Shown: piece after piece, positions 35,305 through 44,742 of the stretch
Layout: every line of letters starts with the position of its first letter
How positions within the stretch are numbered: the stretch's first letter is position 1
Assembly: GCA_002270465.1 (NCBI GenBank)
Contig: NQOF01000002.1
Span: 310,001-374,000 of the forward strand
Direction of reading: 5' to 3'
Length of the DNA: 64,000 nucleotides
Source: Blautia hominis
GTDB lineage: Bacteria; Bacillota; Clostridia; Lachnospirales; Lachnospiraceae
Translations under genes and position numbers: made by a program
Notes under the pieces: generated by a model
The model's input: the letters and a program-made list of their open reading frames with translations, nothing else
Databases searched by the model: none
What the model was told of the DNA's origin: nothing

Positions 35305-36111
35305 ATGAATAAATGGTTAAAGAAAGGGATTCTGCTTCTTGCAGTCGGATGCCTTACTTTTGCCGTGACGGGCTGCAGCGGGGAAAAGGTGATGGACAAG
35401 GTTCTGGAAAAGACAGACCCCAAGCCAGAGAATACAGATAAGAGCAGTGAGAAAGAAGATGAGGATAAGACGCAGGAACCGGAGGTTGCGGTTGCAAAAC
35501 CGGAGTTCACTACAAATCTCAGCGGTTCCGTTACTTATAAGACCGGAGATAAGGCAGAAGCCCTGAAAGTGGAGGTAAAGACATCGGACAAAGGTGTCAT
35601 CACTTACCAGTGGTACCAGAGCCAGACGAACACCAACGGAGGCGGTACTCCGGTGGAAGGAGAGACAAAGAACACCTTTACCCCTCCTACCAATGAGGCG
35701 AAGACCATGTTCTATTATGTGGTGGCCACCAGCACCATCGGTTCCTCCACAAATGGCATAACCAGTGATACGGCAGAGATCATCGTGTCTGACGACGCGG
35801 AAAGCAAGGATGCCGAGAAGAAAAAATCAGAGGAAAAGAAGGACGAAAAGAAAGAGAAGAAGGAGAAAACCTCTGGAACCTGGACAGAATCTGATAAAGG
35901 CTGGTGGTACGATTACGGAGACGGCACCTATCCCAAGAGCCAGTGGCTGGAGATTGAGGGCAAGTGGTATGCCTTTGATGACCATGGCTATATGAGAAAA
36001 GGCTGGTATCAGGAAGGCAGCGCCTGGTATTATCTGAAAGATGACGGTTCCATGGCAGTAGATACCGATGTGGAAGGCTATCATCTGGGCAGTGACGGAA
36101 AAATGCAGTAA
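35305..36111 (+). CDS. Cell-surface lipoprotein with Ig-like region and cell-wall-binding repeats
   Basis: The product is 268 residues from the ATG at 35305, with AAAGGAGGAAG upstream. A lipoprotein signal ends in FAVTGCSG (Cys at about residue 24). A charged linker (30-60) leads to an Ig-like beta domain with YQWYQSQTNTNGG (about 70-165), then a K/E-rich spacer and C-terminal choline-binding-type repeats (GWWYDYGDGTYPKSQW, KGWYQEGSAWYYLKDDG). It should be attached to the membrane and bind the wall. It is an accessory gene set between rpmF and plsX, with repeat elements on both sides. Confidence 0.85.
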   Translation: MNKWLKKGILLLAVGCLTFAVTGCSGEKVMDKVLEKTDPKPENTDKSSEKEDEDKTQEPEVAVAKPEFTTNLSGSVTYKTGDKAEALKVEVKTSDKGVITYQWYQSQTNTNGGGTPVEGETKNTFTPPTNEAKTMFYYVVATSTIGSSTNGITSDTAEIIVSDDAESKDAEKKKSEEKKDEKKEKKEKTSGTWTESDKGWWYDYGDGTYPKSQWLEIEGKWYAFDDHGYMRKGWYQEGSAWYYLKDDGSMAVDTDVEGYHLGSDGKMQ

Positions 36112-36124
36112 ATAAGAAATAGCA

Positions 36125-36258
36125 GTAACTATTTAGTAGGTCTGCGCATGCATTGCGCTGACCGTAAGAAAGCGTTCCGCAGCCAAGCAAAGATCCCATC
36201 GCCAAAGACGATTCTGCACGGATCTTTGCCTGTAACTGCGAGGATACTGAACAGTTAC
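36125..36258 (+). repeat. Family 1 MITE-like repeat, copy E
   Basis: Forward orientation, 134 bp, ends GTAACTATTTAGTA and TACTGAACAGTTAC. Several changes lie in the loops compared with copies A and F, but paired bases are mostly kept (for example AAAGATCC with GGATCTTT), so the hairpin itself seems to be conserved. Confidence 0.85.
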
Positions 36259-36280
36259 AAATAGTATAAAAATGGCAGGC

Positions 36281-36320
36281 GGCTGCTGTAAAAGAATATC
36301 TTTTACAGCAGCCCTCTTGC
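36281..36320 (+). terminator. Strong hairpin, probable terminator upstream of plsX
   Basis: GGCTGCTGTAAAAG (36281-36294) and CTTTTACAGCAGCC (36300-36313) form a perfect 14-bp stem with a 5-base loop. The tail is CTCTTGC, so the T-run is weak; it lies 50 bases before plsX. Confidence 0.55.
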
Positions 36321-36371
36321 GGTTTTAAAGGATGTCTGGTAAAATTATCTGCAGAATACAGGAGGCAGAAT

Positions 36372-37382
36372 ATGGAGAATATGACAATTGTGGCAGTGGA
36401 TGCCATGGGAGGCGACAATGCACCGGCGGAAATTGTCAAAGGTGCAGTGGACGCTGTGAAAGAAAAAGCAAACCTGAAGGTACTTCTGGTAGGCCTGGAA
36501 GAGGCTGTAAAAAAAGAATTGGAGGCCTGCGGCAATCCCGGAGATAGGATTGAAATTGTTCCCGCATCCCAGGTTATAGAGACAGGAGAACCGCCGGTTG
36601 CCGCGATCCGGGGCAAAAAGGATTCCTCCATCGTGGTTGGGATGAAGCTGGTGAAGAAAGGGGAAGCAGACGCTTTCGTATCCGCAGGAAGCTCCGGAGC
36701 CATCCTGGTGGGAGGCACTACCATTGTGGGCAGGATCAAAGGTGTGGAGAGAGCACCTCTGGCCCCGTTGATCCCCACAAGAGACGGTGTGTCTCTCTTA
36801 ATAGACTGCGGTGCCAATGTAGATGCCCGCTCCTCCCATCTGGTGCAGTTTGCCCGTATGGGGTCCATTTACATGGAGCATGTTATGGGGGTCAGCAAGC
36901 CACGTGTGGGAATCGTGAACATAGGCGTTGAGGAGGAGAAAGGAAATGCTCTGGTAAAAGAAACATATCCGCTTCTGAAAGCATGTGAGGATATTAATTT
37001 TATCGGCAGCATAGAGGCCAGGGAAATTCCCAACGGGGCGGCAGATGTCATAGTGACAGAAGCCTTTGTGGGAAATGTGATCCTGAAGCTTTACGAGGGC
37101 GTGGGTGCCACTTTGATCTCCAAGGTGAAGCAGGGCATGATGACAACTCTGCGCAGCAAAATAGGCGCCCTTTTGGTGAAACCGGCACTCAAATCCACAT
37201 TAAAAAGCTTTGATGCCAGCGAGTACGGCGGAGCGCCGCTTTTAGGCCTGAAGGGACTTGTGGTAAAATGCCATGGAAGTTCCAAGTCTTCGGAGGTGAA
37301 GAACTCCATCATCCAGTGTATTTCGTTCAAAGAACAGAACATCAGTGAACGGATCGGGAAGAATATTATTTCATCAAAATAG
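36372..37382 (+). CDS. plsX: Phosphate acyltransferase PlsX
   Basis: The product is 336 residues with GGAGGCAGAA upstream. TIVAVDAMGGDNAPAEIVKG is the family opening; SAGSSGAILVGG and NIGVEEEKGNALVKE follow. It makes acyl-phosphate from acyl-ACP for phosphatidic acid synthesis. acpP is next, giving the usual plsX-acpP-rnc-smc-ftsY order. Confidence 0.97.
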   Translation: MENMTIVAVDAMGGDNAPAEIVKGAVDAVKEKANLKVLLVGLEEAVKKELEACGNPGDRIEIVPASQVIETGEPPVAAIRGKKDSSIVVGMKLVKKGEADAFVSAGSSGAILVGGTTIVGRIKGVERAPLAPLIPTRDGVSLLIDCGANVDARSSHLVQFARMGSIYMEHVMGVSKPRVGIVNIGVEEEKGNALVKETYPLLKACEDINFIGSIEAREIPNGAADVIVTEAFVGNVILKLYEGVGATLISKVKQGMMTTLRSKIGALLVKPALKSTLKSFDASEYGGAPLLGLKGLVVKCHGSSKSSEVKNSIIQCISFKEQNISERIGKNIISSK

Positions 37383-37459
37383 GCCATGCTGTACCCGGTG
37401 AATGACCGGGTGCGGAGGGAAACATCAGATAAAAAGGAAAAGCATAAGGAGGAAAAGAG

Positions 37460-37690
37460 ATGGAACTGGAAAAATTACAGAAGATTATTGCGGAGGTTTT
37501 AAATGTGGATTCCCATGAGGTTACCATGGAGACCACATTTGTAGAAGACCTGGGAGCCGATTCTCTGGATATTTTTCAAATCATCATGGGCATTGAGGAG
37601 GAGTTCGATATCGAGATCCCCACAGAGGAGGCCGAGAAAATCGTATCCGTAGGCGATGCGGTGGAAGAGATTAAAAAACTGATTGGTTAA
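37460..37690 (+). CDS. acpP: Acyl carrier protein
   Basis: The product is 76 residues and acidic. The phosphopantetheine serine is in [19 protein letters not shown] (around residue 36). AAGGAGGAAAAG precedes it. It carries acyl chains in fatty acid synthesis and to PlsX. A terminator separates it from rnc. Confidence 0.97.
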   Translation: MELEKLQKIIAEVLNVDSHEVTMETTFVEDLGADSLDIFQIIMGIEEEFDIEIPTEEAEKIVSVGDAVEEIKKLIG

Positions 37691-37699
37691 TGACAAATC

Positions 37700-37767
37700 G
37701 GATGTCCCAAATCCGGCTGCCAGATTCAATCTGAATCTTCCGGGGATTTGGTGACATCCTCTTTTTC
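37700..37767 (+). terminator. Terminator after acpP
   Basis: GGATGTC-C-CAAATCC (37700 on) pairs with GGATTTGG-T-GACATCC (to 37759), enclosing a smaller AGATTCA/TGAATCT stem, followed by TCTTTTTCT. Confidence 0.85.
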
Positions 37768-37811
37768 TAAAACAATAAAAAAATGCGGGATAAGTCCCGG
37801 AAAGGAAAACT

Positions 37812-38522
37812 ATGAAAAATTTGAAAAAACTCATGGAACTGGAGGCAAGGACAGGATATAAATTCCAGGATTTCGATCTGCTCATAAATGCCATGACCCA
37901 CAGCTCCTATGCCAATGAACACAGAATTTCCTATGTGGGAAACAATGAGCGTTTGGAGTTTTTGGGAGATGCGGTGCTGGAACTGACATCCAGTGAATTT
38001 TTATTTGAAAAACATCCCCAGATGCCGGAAGGGGAACTGACGAAGAAGCGTGCCAGCATGGTCTGTGAGCCTACATTGGCCCTCTGCGCAAGAGAACTGT
38101 CGCTGGGGGAATATCTGCTTCTGGGCAAAGGCGAGGAGGCCACAGGAGGCCGCAGGAGAGATTCCATCGTGTCAGACGCCATGGAAGCACTGATCGGTGC
38201 CATTTACCTGGATGGCGGTTTTGCTAATGCAAAAGAGTTCGTTCAGAAATTTATCCTGAATGATATTGAGAATAAACAGCTCTTTTATGATAGCAAGACT
38301 ACACTTCAGGAGATCGTGCAGGGCAGGTACGAGGAGGATGTGCGCTATGTGCTCCTTCGTGAGGAAGGGCCTGACCACAACAAATCCTTTTATATGCAGG
38401 CACTTCTGGGAGAAAAGGTGCTGGGAGAGGGCTGCGGCCACACCAAGAAGGCAGCAGAACAGCAGGCAGCCTACTGCGCCATCAAAAAACTGAAAAACGA
38501 CAAAGGTGATTTATGTATCTAA
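37812..38522 (+). CDS. rnc: Ribonuclease III
   Basis: The product is 236 residues. The catalytic signature NNERLEFLGDAVLELTSSEFL is near residue 42, the second acidic site is in DAMEALIGAIYLDGG, and a double-stranded RNA-binding domain ends the protein (TKKAAEQQAAYCAIKKL). It cuts double-stranded precursor rRNA. It overlaps smc by 10 bases. Confidence 0.97.
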   Translation: MKNLKKLMELEARTGYKFQDFDLLINAMTHSSYANEHRISYVGNNERLEFLGDAVLELTSSEFLFEKHPQMPEGELTKKRASMVCEPTLALCARELSLGEYLLLGKGEEATGGRRRDSIVSDAMEALIGAIYLDGGFANAKEFVQKFILNDIENKQLFYDSKTTLQEIVQGRYEEDVRYVLLREEGPDHNKSFYMQALLGEKVLGEGCGHTKKAAEQQAAYCAIKKLKNDKGDLCI

Positions 38523-41500
38523 AGAGCATTGAAGTGCAGGGATTTAAATCCTTTGCCAACAAGATAACATTTGAATTTCATAACGGCATCACCGGTATTG
38601 TAGGGCCAAACGGCAGCGGCAAGAGCAACGTAGGCGATGCCGTCCGCTGGGTACTGGGCGAGCAGAGTGCCAAACAGCTTCGAGGGGGCAATATGCAGGA
38701 TGTTATCTTCTCCGGTACGGAGACGAGAAAACCCCTGGGATTCGCTTACGTTGCCATTACTCTTGACAACAGCGACCACCAGCTCCCCATCGACTATGAG
38801 GAGGTCACTATAGCCAGAAGGCTGTACCGCTCCGGGGAGAGTGAATATCTCATGAACGGCACCTCCTGCCGGCTGAAGGATGTAAATGAGCTGTTCTATG
38901 ATACCGGTATCGGAAAAGAGGGCTATTCCATCATCGGACAGGGCCAGATCGACAAGATCTTGAGCGGCAAGCCGGAGGAGAGAAGAGAGCTTTTTGACGA
39001 GGCTGCCGGAATCGTGAAATTTAAGCGGAGAAAAGCCTCAGCGCTTAAAAAACTGGAGGAGGAACAGCAGAACCTGACCCGTGTCAGCGACATTCTCTCA
39101 GAACTCACAAGACAGCTGGCCCCTTTAGAAAGACAGTCTGAGACAGCCAGGATCTATCTAAAGAAAAGAGAGGAATTAAAAGGCCTGGATACCCAGATGT
39201 TCCTCTCGGAGATGGAGCGGATCAAAGAGCAGCTCCGTGAGGTGGAGGGAAAATACGGGATCGCCCAAAGCGACCTGGAGGAGACCACCAAAAGCTTTGA
39301 AACCACAAAGACTGAGTACGAACAACTGGAAAAAGAGCTGGAGGAGCTGGAGGAGAATATCCAGCAGTTTAGGGAGGAATCCACCCAGAAGGCCTTATTG
39401 AAACAACAGCTGGAAGGTCAGATCAATGTGTTGAACGAGCAGATCCACGCGGCGAGGCAAAGCGATGAGCAGTACCGGGAGCGGGTAAAGCACCTGGAAG
39501 GCGAGATCGCCAGACGCCGGGAGGATGCAGAAAAATACACAGGGGAAAAGAGTGAGCTGGACGCTAGACTTGCGGAGGCGGAAGCAGCCCAGGAAGGGGC
39601 GAAGAAGCAGTTCCGGGATCTGGCCATTGAGATCCACAAACTGGAGGAAAAGATCGAGGAGGACAAAAATGAGATCATAGAGATCCTCAATATGCGGGCC
39701 TCCACAAAAGGAAAGATGCAGCGCTATGACGCTATGATGGAGCAGATTTCCCTGAGAAAGACAGAGTTAAACCAAAAGCTCCTGCGCCTGAAAAGTGAGG
39801 CAAGCCAGCAGAGGGACGCAAAAGAGCGCTATGAAAAAGAGCAGCAGGAGATAGAGGAGAACATAGAAAAGCTCACCAGACAGAGCAATCACAGCGAGGA
39901 TGAGATAAAACGCTGTCAGGCGCTGATCTCCAAAGCCGGCAGAGAGCTGGATATGGGACAGACAGCTTATCACAGGGAGGCTTCCCGCCTGGAATCCCTG
40001 CAGAACATCACGGAGCGCTACGACGGATACGGCAACAGCATCCGCCGTGTTATGGAGCAGAAGAAAAATGTCCCGGGCATCCGGGGTGTTGTGGCGGATT
40101 TGATCAAAGTCCAGAAGAATTATGAGACAGCCATCGAGACTGCCCTGGGCGGCAGTATCCAGAACATAGTTACAGACAATGAGGGCACAGCCAAGGAGCT
40201 GATCACCTTCCTGAAACGGAATAAATATGGCCGTGCCACGTTCCTGCCCCTTACCAGCATGAAAAATAAAAAGCCCTTTGCCAATGCCGCGGCCCTGAAA
40301 GAGCCGGGCGTCATCGGGGTTGCCAGTGAGCTGGTGACTGTGGATGCGGAATATGAAGGGCTTACCAATTACCTGCTGGGCAGAACCCTGGTGGTGGACC
40401 ATATTGACCACGGTATCGCCATTGCCAGGAAATATCAGTATACCATCCGGATGGTGACCATTGAGGGGGAATCTCTGAATCCAGGCGGTTCCCTGACAGG
40501 CGGTGCCTTTAAGAATAACAGCAACCTGCTGGGACGCCGGCGGGAAATCGACGAGCTCAGAAACAGTGTGGAAATGCTGAAAAAGGATTTGGAGGAGAAG
40601 CAGGCGGAACTGGACGGTTATCGGGAGAAGAGGAACCACTTCCGCGACGAGGTGGCCCGTCTGGGAGAGCTTCTGCAGGAACAGTACCTGCGGGACAACA
40701 CAGTGCGCATGAACCTGCAGTCCATGGATGCCAAAAAACAGGAGATCGCAGATGGCTATGAAAGCCTGAAAAAAGAGAATGCGGAGCTGGAAAAACAGGT
40801 GGCTGAGATCTCTGAGAACAGTGATTCCATCCGCCTGGAACTGGAGACAAGCGCGGCGCAGGAAAAAGCCCTGGAGGATGCCATCACCATTAACCAGGAA
40901 GCTCTGGATGAGAAGAAAAAGTTGGAGACTGCACATTCCAGAAGTCTGGAGCAGGCACATTTGGAAACGGCCAATCTGACGTCAAAGCGAGGATTCCTGG
41001 AAGAAAACCTGTCAAGGCTGAAAGAGGAGACGAACAGTCTGAAGGAGCAGATGGAATCTCTGCTTGGAAGTCTTAAAAACGGCAAGGCCGATATGGAGAA
41101 AAAAGTCAGGGATATTGAGGAAATACGGCTGACCATTGAAGGCGCCGAGAAGGAGGCGGTGGAGGACGAGGCAAAGATGCAGGAGTACCTTCAGCGCAAG
41201 GAAGAGATGAACCGAACGCATAAATCCTTTTTTGACAAGCGGGATGAGCTGTCGGCCAGAATGAATCTCTTAGACAAGGAGTGTTACCGCCTCACCGGCC
41301 AGAAGGAAAAGCTGGAGGAAAGCCAGGAGAATCAGGTCAACTATATGTGGGAAGAATACGAGATGACCTACGGCCAGGCTCTGGGCCAGGAGTTCGGGGA
41401 GCTGATGGAGCGTTCGGAGATCAAAAAAGCTCTGGGAAGTGTCAGGGAAGAGATCAAAAAGCTGGGCAATGTGAATGTGAATGCCATTGAGGAGTACAAG

Positions 41501-42073
41501 GAGCTGTCAGAGCGTCACACCTTCTTAAGCACCCAGCATGCGGATCTGGTACAGGCAGAACAGACACTTCTTGGGATCATAGATGAACTGGACACAGGAA
41601 TGCGCAATCAGTTTGAAGAGAAATTTTCACAGATACGCATCGAATTTGACAAAGCGTTCAAAGAGCTGTTCGGCGGCGGAAAAGGTACACTTGAACTGGA
41701 TGAGGATGCGGATATCCTGGAGGCAGGCATCCGTATCATATCCCAGCCCCCGGGCAAAAAACTGCAGAATATGATGCAGCTCTCCGGTGGTGAGAAAGCC
41801 CTGACCGCCATAGCACTGCTGTTTGCTATCCAGAACCTGAAGCCGTCCCCCTTCTGTCTGCTGGATGAGATTGAGGCGGCCCTGGATGATTCCAATGTTA
41901 CCCGCTACGCAAAATATCTGCACAAGTTGACAAAAAATACACAATTTATTATTATAACACATAGAAGAGGTACCATGACGGCTGCGGACCGTCTGTATGG
42001 TATCACTATGCAGGAAAAAGGTGTGTCCACACTTGTTTCCGTTGATCTTATAGAAAATGATTTGGACAAATAG
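38513..42073 (+). CDS. smc: Chromosome segregation protein SMC
   Basis: The product is 1186 residues. The N-terminal head has Walker [14 protein letters not shown] (about residues 32-44) and [25 protein letters not shown]. Coiled coil runs from about 170 to 500 and 660 to 990, with a globular hinge about 515-650 (VAELIK-like then GGSLTGGAF). The C-terminal head has the [16 protein letters not shown] signature and [14 protein letters not shown]. It compacts and separates the chromosome with ScpAB. It overlaps rnc; ftsY is 8 bases on. Confidence 0.98.
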   Translation: MYLKSIEVQGFKSFANKITFEFHNGITGIVGPNGSGKSNVGDAVRWVLGEQSAKQLRGGNMQDVIFSGTETRKPLGFAYVAITLDNSDHQLPIDYEEVTIARRLYRSGESEYLMNGTSCRLKDVNELFYDTGIGKEGYSIIGQGQIDKILSGKPEERRELFDEAAGIVKFKRRKASALKKLEEEQQNLTRVSDILSELTRQLAPLERQSETARIYLKKREELKGLDTQMFLSEMERIKEQLREVEGKYGIAQSDLEETTKSFETTKTEYEQLEKELEELEENIQQFREESTQKALLKQQLEGQINVLNEQIHAARQSDEQYRERVKHLEGEIARRREDAEKYTGEKSELDARLAEAEAAQEGAKKQFRDLAIEIHKLEEKIEEDKNEIIEILNMRASTKGKMQRYDAMMEQISLRKTELNQKLLRLKSEASQQRDAKERYEKEQQEIEENIEKLTRQSNHSEDEIKRCQALISKAGRELDMGQTAYHREASRLESLQNITERYDGYGNSIRRVMEQKKNVPGIRGVVADLIKVQKNYETAIETALGGSIQNIVTDNEGTAKELITFLKRNKYGRATFLPLTSMKNKKPFANAAALKEPGVIGVASELVTVDAEYEGLTNYLLGRTLVVDHIDHGIAIARKYQYTIRMVTIEGESLNPGGSLTGGAFKNNSNLLGRRREIDELRNSVEMLKKDLEEKQAELDGYREKRNHFRDEVARLGELLQEQYLRDNTVRMNLQSMDAKKQEIADGYESLKKENAELEKQVAEISENSDSIRLELETSAAQEKALEDAITINQEALDEKKKLETAHSRSLEQAHLETANLTSKRGFLEENLSRLKEETNSLKEQMESLLGSLKNGKADMEKKVRDIEEIRLTIEGAEKEAVEDEAKMQEYLQRKEEMNRTHKSFFDKRDELSARMNLLDKECYRLTGQKEKLEESQENQVNYMWEEYEMTYGQALGQEFGELMERSEIKKALGSVREEIKKLGNVNVNAIEEYKELSERHTFLSTQHADLVQAEQTLLGIIDELDTGMRNQFEEKFSQIRIEFDKAFKELFGGGKGTLELDEDADILEAGIRIISQPPGKKLQNMMQLSGGEKALTAIALLFAIQNLKPSPFCLLDEIEAALDDSNVTRYAKYLHKLTKNTQFIIITHRRGTMTAADRLYGITMQEKGVSTLVSVDLIENDLDK

Positions 42074-42081
42074 GAGGGCAT

Positions 42082-43020
42082 ATGGCAGAGGAAAAAGAAA
42101 AAAAAGGCTTTTTTCAGCGCCTGGTGGCGGGACTTTCCAAAACCAGGGCAAATATTGTATCCGGCATAGATTCCATTTTCAGCGGATATTCCAGTATTGA
42201 TGACGATTTTTATGAAGAGATAGAAGAAATCCTTGTTATGGGTGATCTGGGGATCAATGCAACCACCCATATTGTGGAGGAGCTAAAGGCCCAGGTGGCG
42301 GAGAAGAAGATCAAAGACCCCCAGGAGTGCAAACAGCTCCTAATGGAAAGCATCAAATCCCAGATGGCTGTGGGGGAGACTGCGTATGAGTTTGAGCACC
42401 GCAAGTCCGTGATACTGGTCATTGGGGTAAACGGTGTGGGTAAGACCACATCAGTGGGCAAGCTGGCAGGCAAGCTGAAAGACCAAGGGAAAAAAGTGAT
42501 CTTGGCAGCAGCAGACACCTTCCGGGCAGCGGCAGGGGAACAGCTTACCCAGTGGGCGAACCGGGCCGGCGTGGAGCTGATCGGCGGTCAGTCAGGCGCA
42601 GACCCTGCAAGTGTGGTCTATGACGCCATTGCGGCGGCAAAAGCCAGAGATGCGGATGTGCTTCTGTGTGACACAGCAGGGCGTCTTCACAATAAGAAAA
42701 ACCTGATGGAGGAGCTGAGAAAGATTTACCGCATCATTGAGCGGGAATATCCGGAGGCCTATCTGGAGACACTGGTTGTCCTAGACGGCACCACAGGGCA
42801 GAATGCCCTTCTGCAGGCCAGACAGTTCAATGAAGTTGCCAACGTGACAGGCATCATATTAACGAAACTGGACGGAACGGCAAAAGGCGGAATTGCAGTG
42901 GCAATCGAATCTGAGCTAGACATTCCGGTGAAATATATAGGGGTAGGAGAGAGCATTGACGATTTGCAGAAATTTAATTCCGATGAATTCGTAAACGCGC
43001 TTTTCGACATCAAGGAGTAA
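42082..43020 (+). CDS. ftsY: Signal recognition particle receptor FtsY
   Basis: The product is 312 residues with AGGAGGG-type site upstream. It has a short basic N-terminus instead of a long acidic A domain, then the NG domains: GVNGVGKTTSVGKLAG, AADTFRAAAGEQL, DTAGRLHNKKNLMEEL and TKLDGTAKGG. It docks the SRP-ribosome complex on the membrane. The gene for its partner Ffh lies 10 kb downstream, beyond an accessory block. Confidence 0.97.
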   Translation: MAEEKEKKGFFQRLVAGLSKTRANIVSGIDSIFSGYSSIDDDFYEEIEEILVMGDLGINATTHIVEELKAQVAEKKIKDPQECKQLLMESIKSQMAVGETAYEFEHRKSVILVIGVNGVGKTTSVGKLAGKLKDQGKKVILAAADTFRAAAGEQLTQWANRAGVELIGGQSGADPASVVYDAIAAAKARDADVLLCDTAGRLHNKKNLMEELRKIYRIIEREYPEAYLETLVVLDGTTGQNALLQARQFNEVANVTGIILTKLDGTAKGGIAVAIESELDIPVKYIGVGESIDDLQKFNSDEFVNALFDIKE

Positions 43021-43032
43021 AGGAGAAAAATT

Positions 43033-44244
43033 ATGCTGACCCTGGAGAAATTTGAAGAAGCGTCGGAAATCGTAAAAAAAGTGACGCAGGACACCAAGCT
43101 GGTCTACAGCGACTATTTCAGTGCCCAGACCGGCAACAAAGTTTACTTAAAACCGGAAAATATGCAGGTGACAGGAGCTTATAAGCTCCGCGGCGCCTAC
43201 TATAAGATCAGCACGCTGTCTGAGGAGGAGCGCGGGAAGGGCCTGATAACAGCCTCAGCGGGCAACCACGCCCAGGGCGTTGCTTACGCGGCAAAAGCAT
43301 TTGGTGCAAAAGCCGTCATCGTCATGCCTACCACCACACCGCTGATCAAAGTGGAACGTACCAAGAGCTACGGGGCAGAGGTGGTGCTCTATGGAAATGT
43401 CTATGATGAAGCCTGTGACTATGCCTATAAGCTGGCGGAGGAGCACGGATACACCTTTATTCACCCCTTCGATGACCCGGCTGTGGCCACGGGACAGGGG
43501 ACCATTGCCATGGAGATCATCAAGGAGCTGCCGTTGGTGGATTACATTCTGGCACCCATCGGGGGAGGCGGCCTGATCACAGGGGTATCCACTCTGGTAA
43601 AGCTTCTGAATCCCAATATCAAGGTGATCGGCGTGGAGCCGGCGGGCGCCAACTGCATGCAGGCATCCTTAAAGGAAGGGGAAGTTGTGACCCTGGACGG
43701 CGTAAACACCATTGCGGACGGTACTGCAGTAAAACGCCCCGGAGATCACATTTTCCCTTACATCCAGAAAAATGTGGATGAGATCATAACCGTTGAGGAC
43801 TCTGAACTGATCGTGGCATTTTTGGATATGGTGGAAAATCACAAGATGATCGTGGAGAATTCAGGCCTCCTGACTGTGGCGGCCTTAAAACATCTGAAGT
43901 TTACCGGCAAGAAAGTGGTATCCATTTTAAGCGGCGGCAATATGGATGTGATCACCATGGCCTCTGTGGTACAGCTGGGACTGATCGCGCGGGACAGGAT
44001 CTTTACCGTATCGGTCCTTCTGCCGGATAAGCCGGGTGAACTGGTCCGTGTGGCATCTGTCATTGCCCAGCAGCAGGGCAATGTGGTGAAACTGGACCAC
44101 AACCAGTTTATCAGCGCCAACCGTTCCGCTGCCGTGGAGCTTAAGATCACCATCGAGGCATTTGGCACAGACCACAAGAACCAGATCATAAAAGCGCTGG
44201 AGGATGAGGGATACCGTCCGAAACAGATAACCGCCAATCTGTAA
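43033..44244 (+). CDS. ilvA: Threonine ammonia-lyase with C-terminal ACT domain
   Basis: The product is 403 residues. The PLP lysine is in NMQVTGAYKLRGAYYKI (around residue 47), with SAGNHAQGVAYAAKAFG, the glycine loop PIGGGGLITGVS, and a C-terminal ACT region TVSVLLPDKPGELVRVASVIA (from about 325). It is the short, TdcB-like type and may be catabolic rather than isoleucine-specific. It follows ftsY after 12 bases. Confidence 0.93.
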   Translation: MLTLEKFEEASEIVKKVTQDTKLVYSDYFSAQTGNKVYLKPENMQVTGAYKLRGAYYKISTLSEEERGKGLITASAGNHAQGVAYAAKAFGAKAVIVMPTTTPLIKVERTKSYGAEVVLYGNVYDEACDYAYKLAEEHGYTFIHPFDDPAVATGQGTIAMEIIKELPLVDYILAPIGGGGLITGVSTLVKLLNPNIKVIGVEPAGANCMQASLKEGEVVTLDGVNTIADGTAVKRPGDHIFPYIQKNVDEIITVEDSELIVAFLDMVENHKMIVENSGLLTVAALKHLKFTGKKVVSILSGGNMDVITMASVVQLGLIARDRIFTVSVLLPDKPGELVRVASVIAQQQGNVVKLDHNQFISANRSAAVELKITIEAFGTDHKNQIIKALEDEGYRPKQITANL

Positions 44245-44270
44245 ACAACGGAATGATATGATAGGCGGGA

Positions 44271-44315
44271 TGCCGGCATTTTGGTACGAAAGTTACCAAA
44301 ATGCCGGTATTTTTG
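44271..44315 (+). terminator. Terminator after ilvA
   Basis: CCGGCATTTTGGTA (44273-44286) pairs perfectly with TACCAAAATGCCGG (44294-44307) around a CGAAAGT loop, followed by TATTTTTG. Confidence 0.92.
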
Positions 44316-44402
44316 TGTTATAAAGATGTCCATTGACTTTCAGATTGCCCTTTGGACCTTTTTGCATGGCAAAACAATCTTCAGATAGAATATGATTTAA
44401 CC

Positions 44403-44536
44403 GTAACTATTCAGTAGGTCTGCGCATTCACTGCGCTGACCGTAAGAAAGTGTACCACGGCCAAGCAAAAATCCCATCGCCAAAGGCGATTCTGCATGGA
44501 TTTTTGCCTGTAACTGTGAGGGTACTGAACAGTTAC
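44403..44536 (+). repeat. Family 1 MITE-like repeat, copy F
   Basis: Forward orientation, 134 bp. GTAACTATTCAGTA and TACTGAACAGTTAC are inverted with one mismatch, the best-kept family 1 ends. It lies on one side of the GPH/DUF362 block, with copy G in reverse on the other side at 47620. Confidence 0.9.
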
Positions 44537-44593
44537 ATTTAACCATTTAATATATCACAGTTGTAAAATGGACTAAAAACAAGACTGTAAAAT

Positions 44594-44602
44594 TGGTATA
44601 AT
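44594..44602 (+). promoter_or_regulatory. Extended -10 upstream of the GPH transporter
   Basis: TTGGTATAAT contains TG-N-TATAAT with TATAAT at 44597-44602; no clear -35. It would give a leader of about 135 bases. Confidence 0.45.
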
Positions 44603-44742
44603 TAGATAAATATTCAAAAATTAGGCGTAAAACATTGTAAAAACAATGACGAAATGCTATTGTATATTTAAAAGACTGACCGGTTTCATGTCACTGAAAA
44701 TACCTTGGAAACAAGGCCGCTGTCAAAGAGAGTGTGATATGT

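Noticed and set aside
35780-36868. Long minus-strand open frame across the lipoprotein end, a repeat and plsX
   Set aside because: It crosses two real genes and a repeat element and has no recognisable domain.
39767-40960. Long minus-strand open frame inside smc
   Set aside because: It lies fully within smc, whose coiled-coil and hinge are well conserved; the complement shows low-complexity leucine/phenylalanine-rich sequence only.
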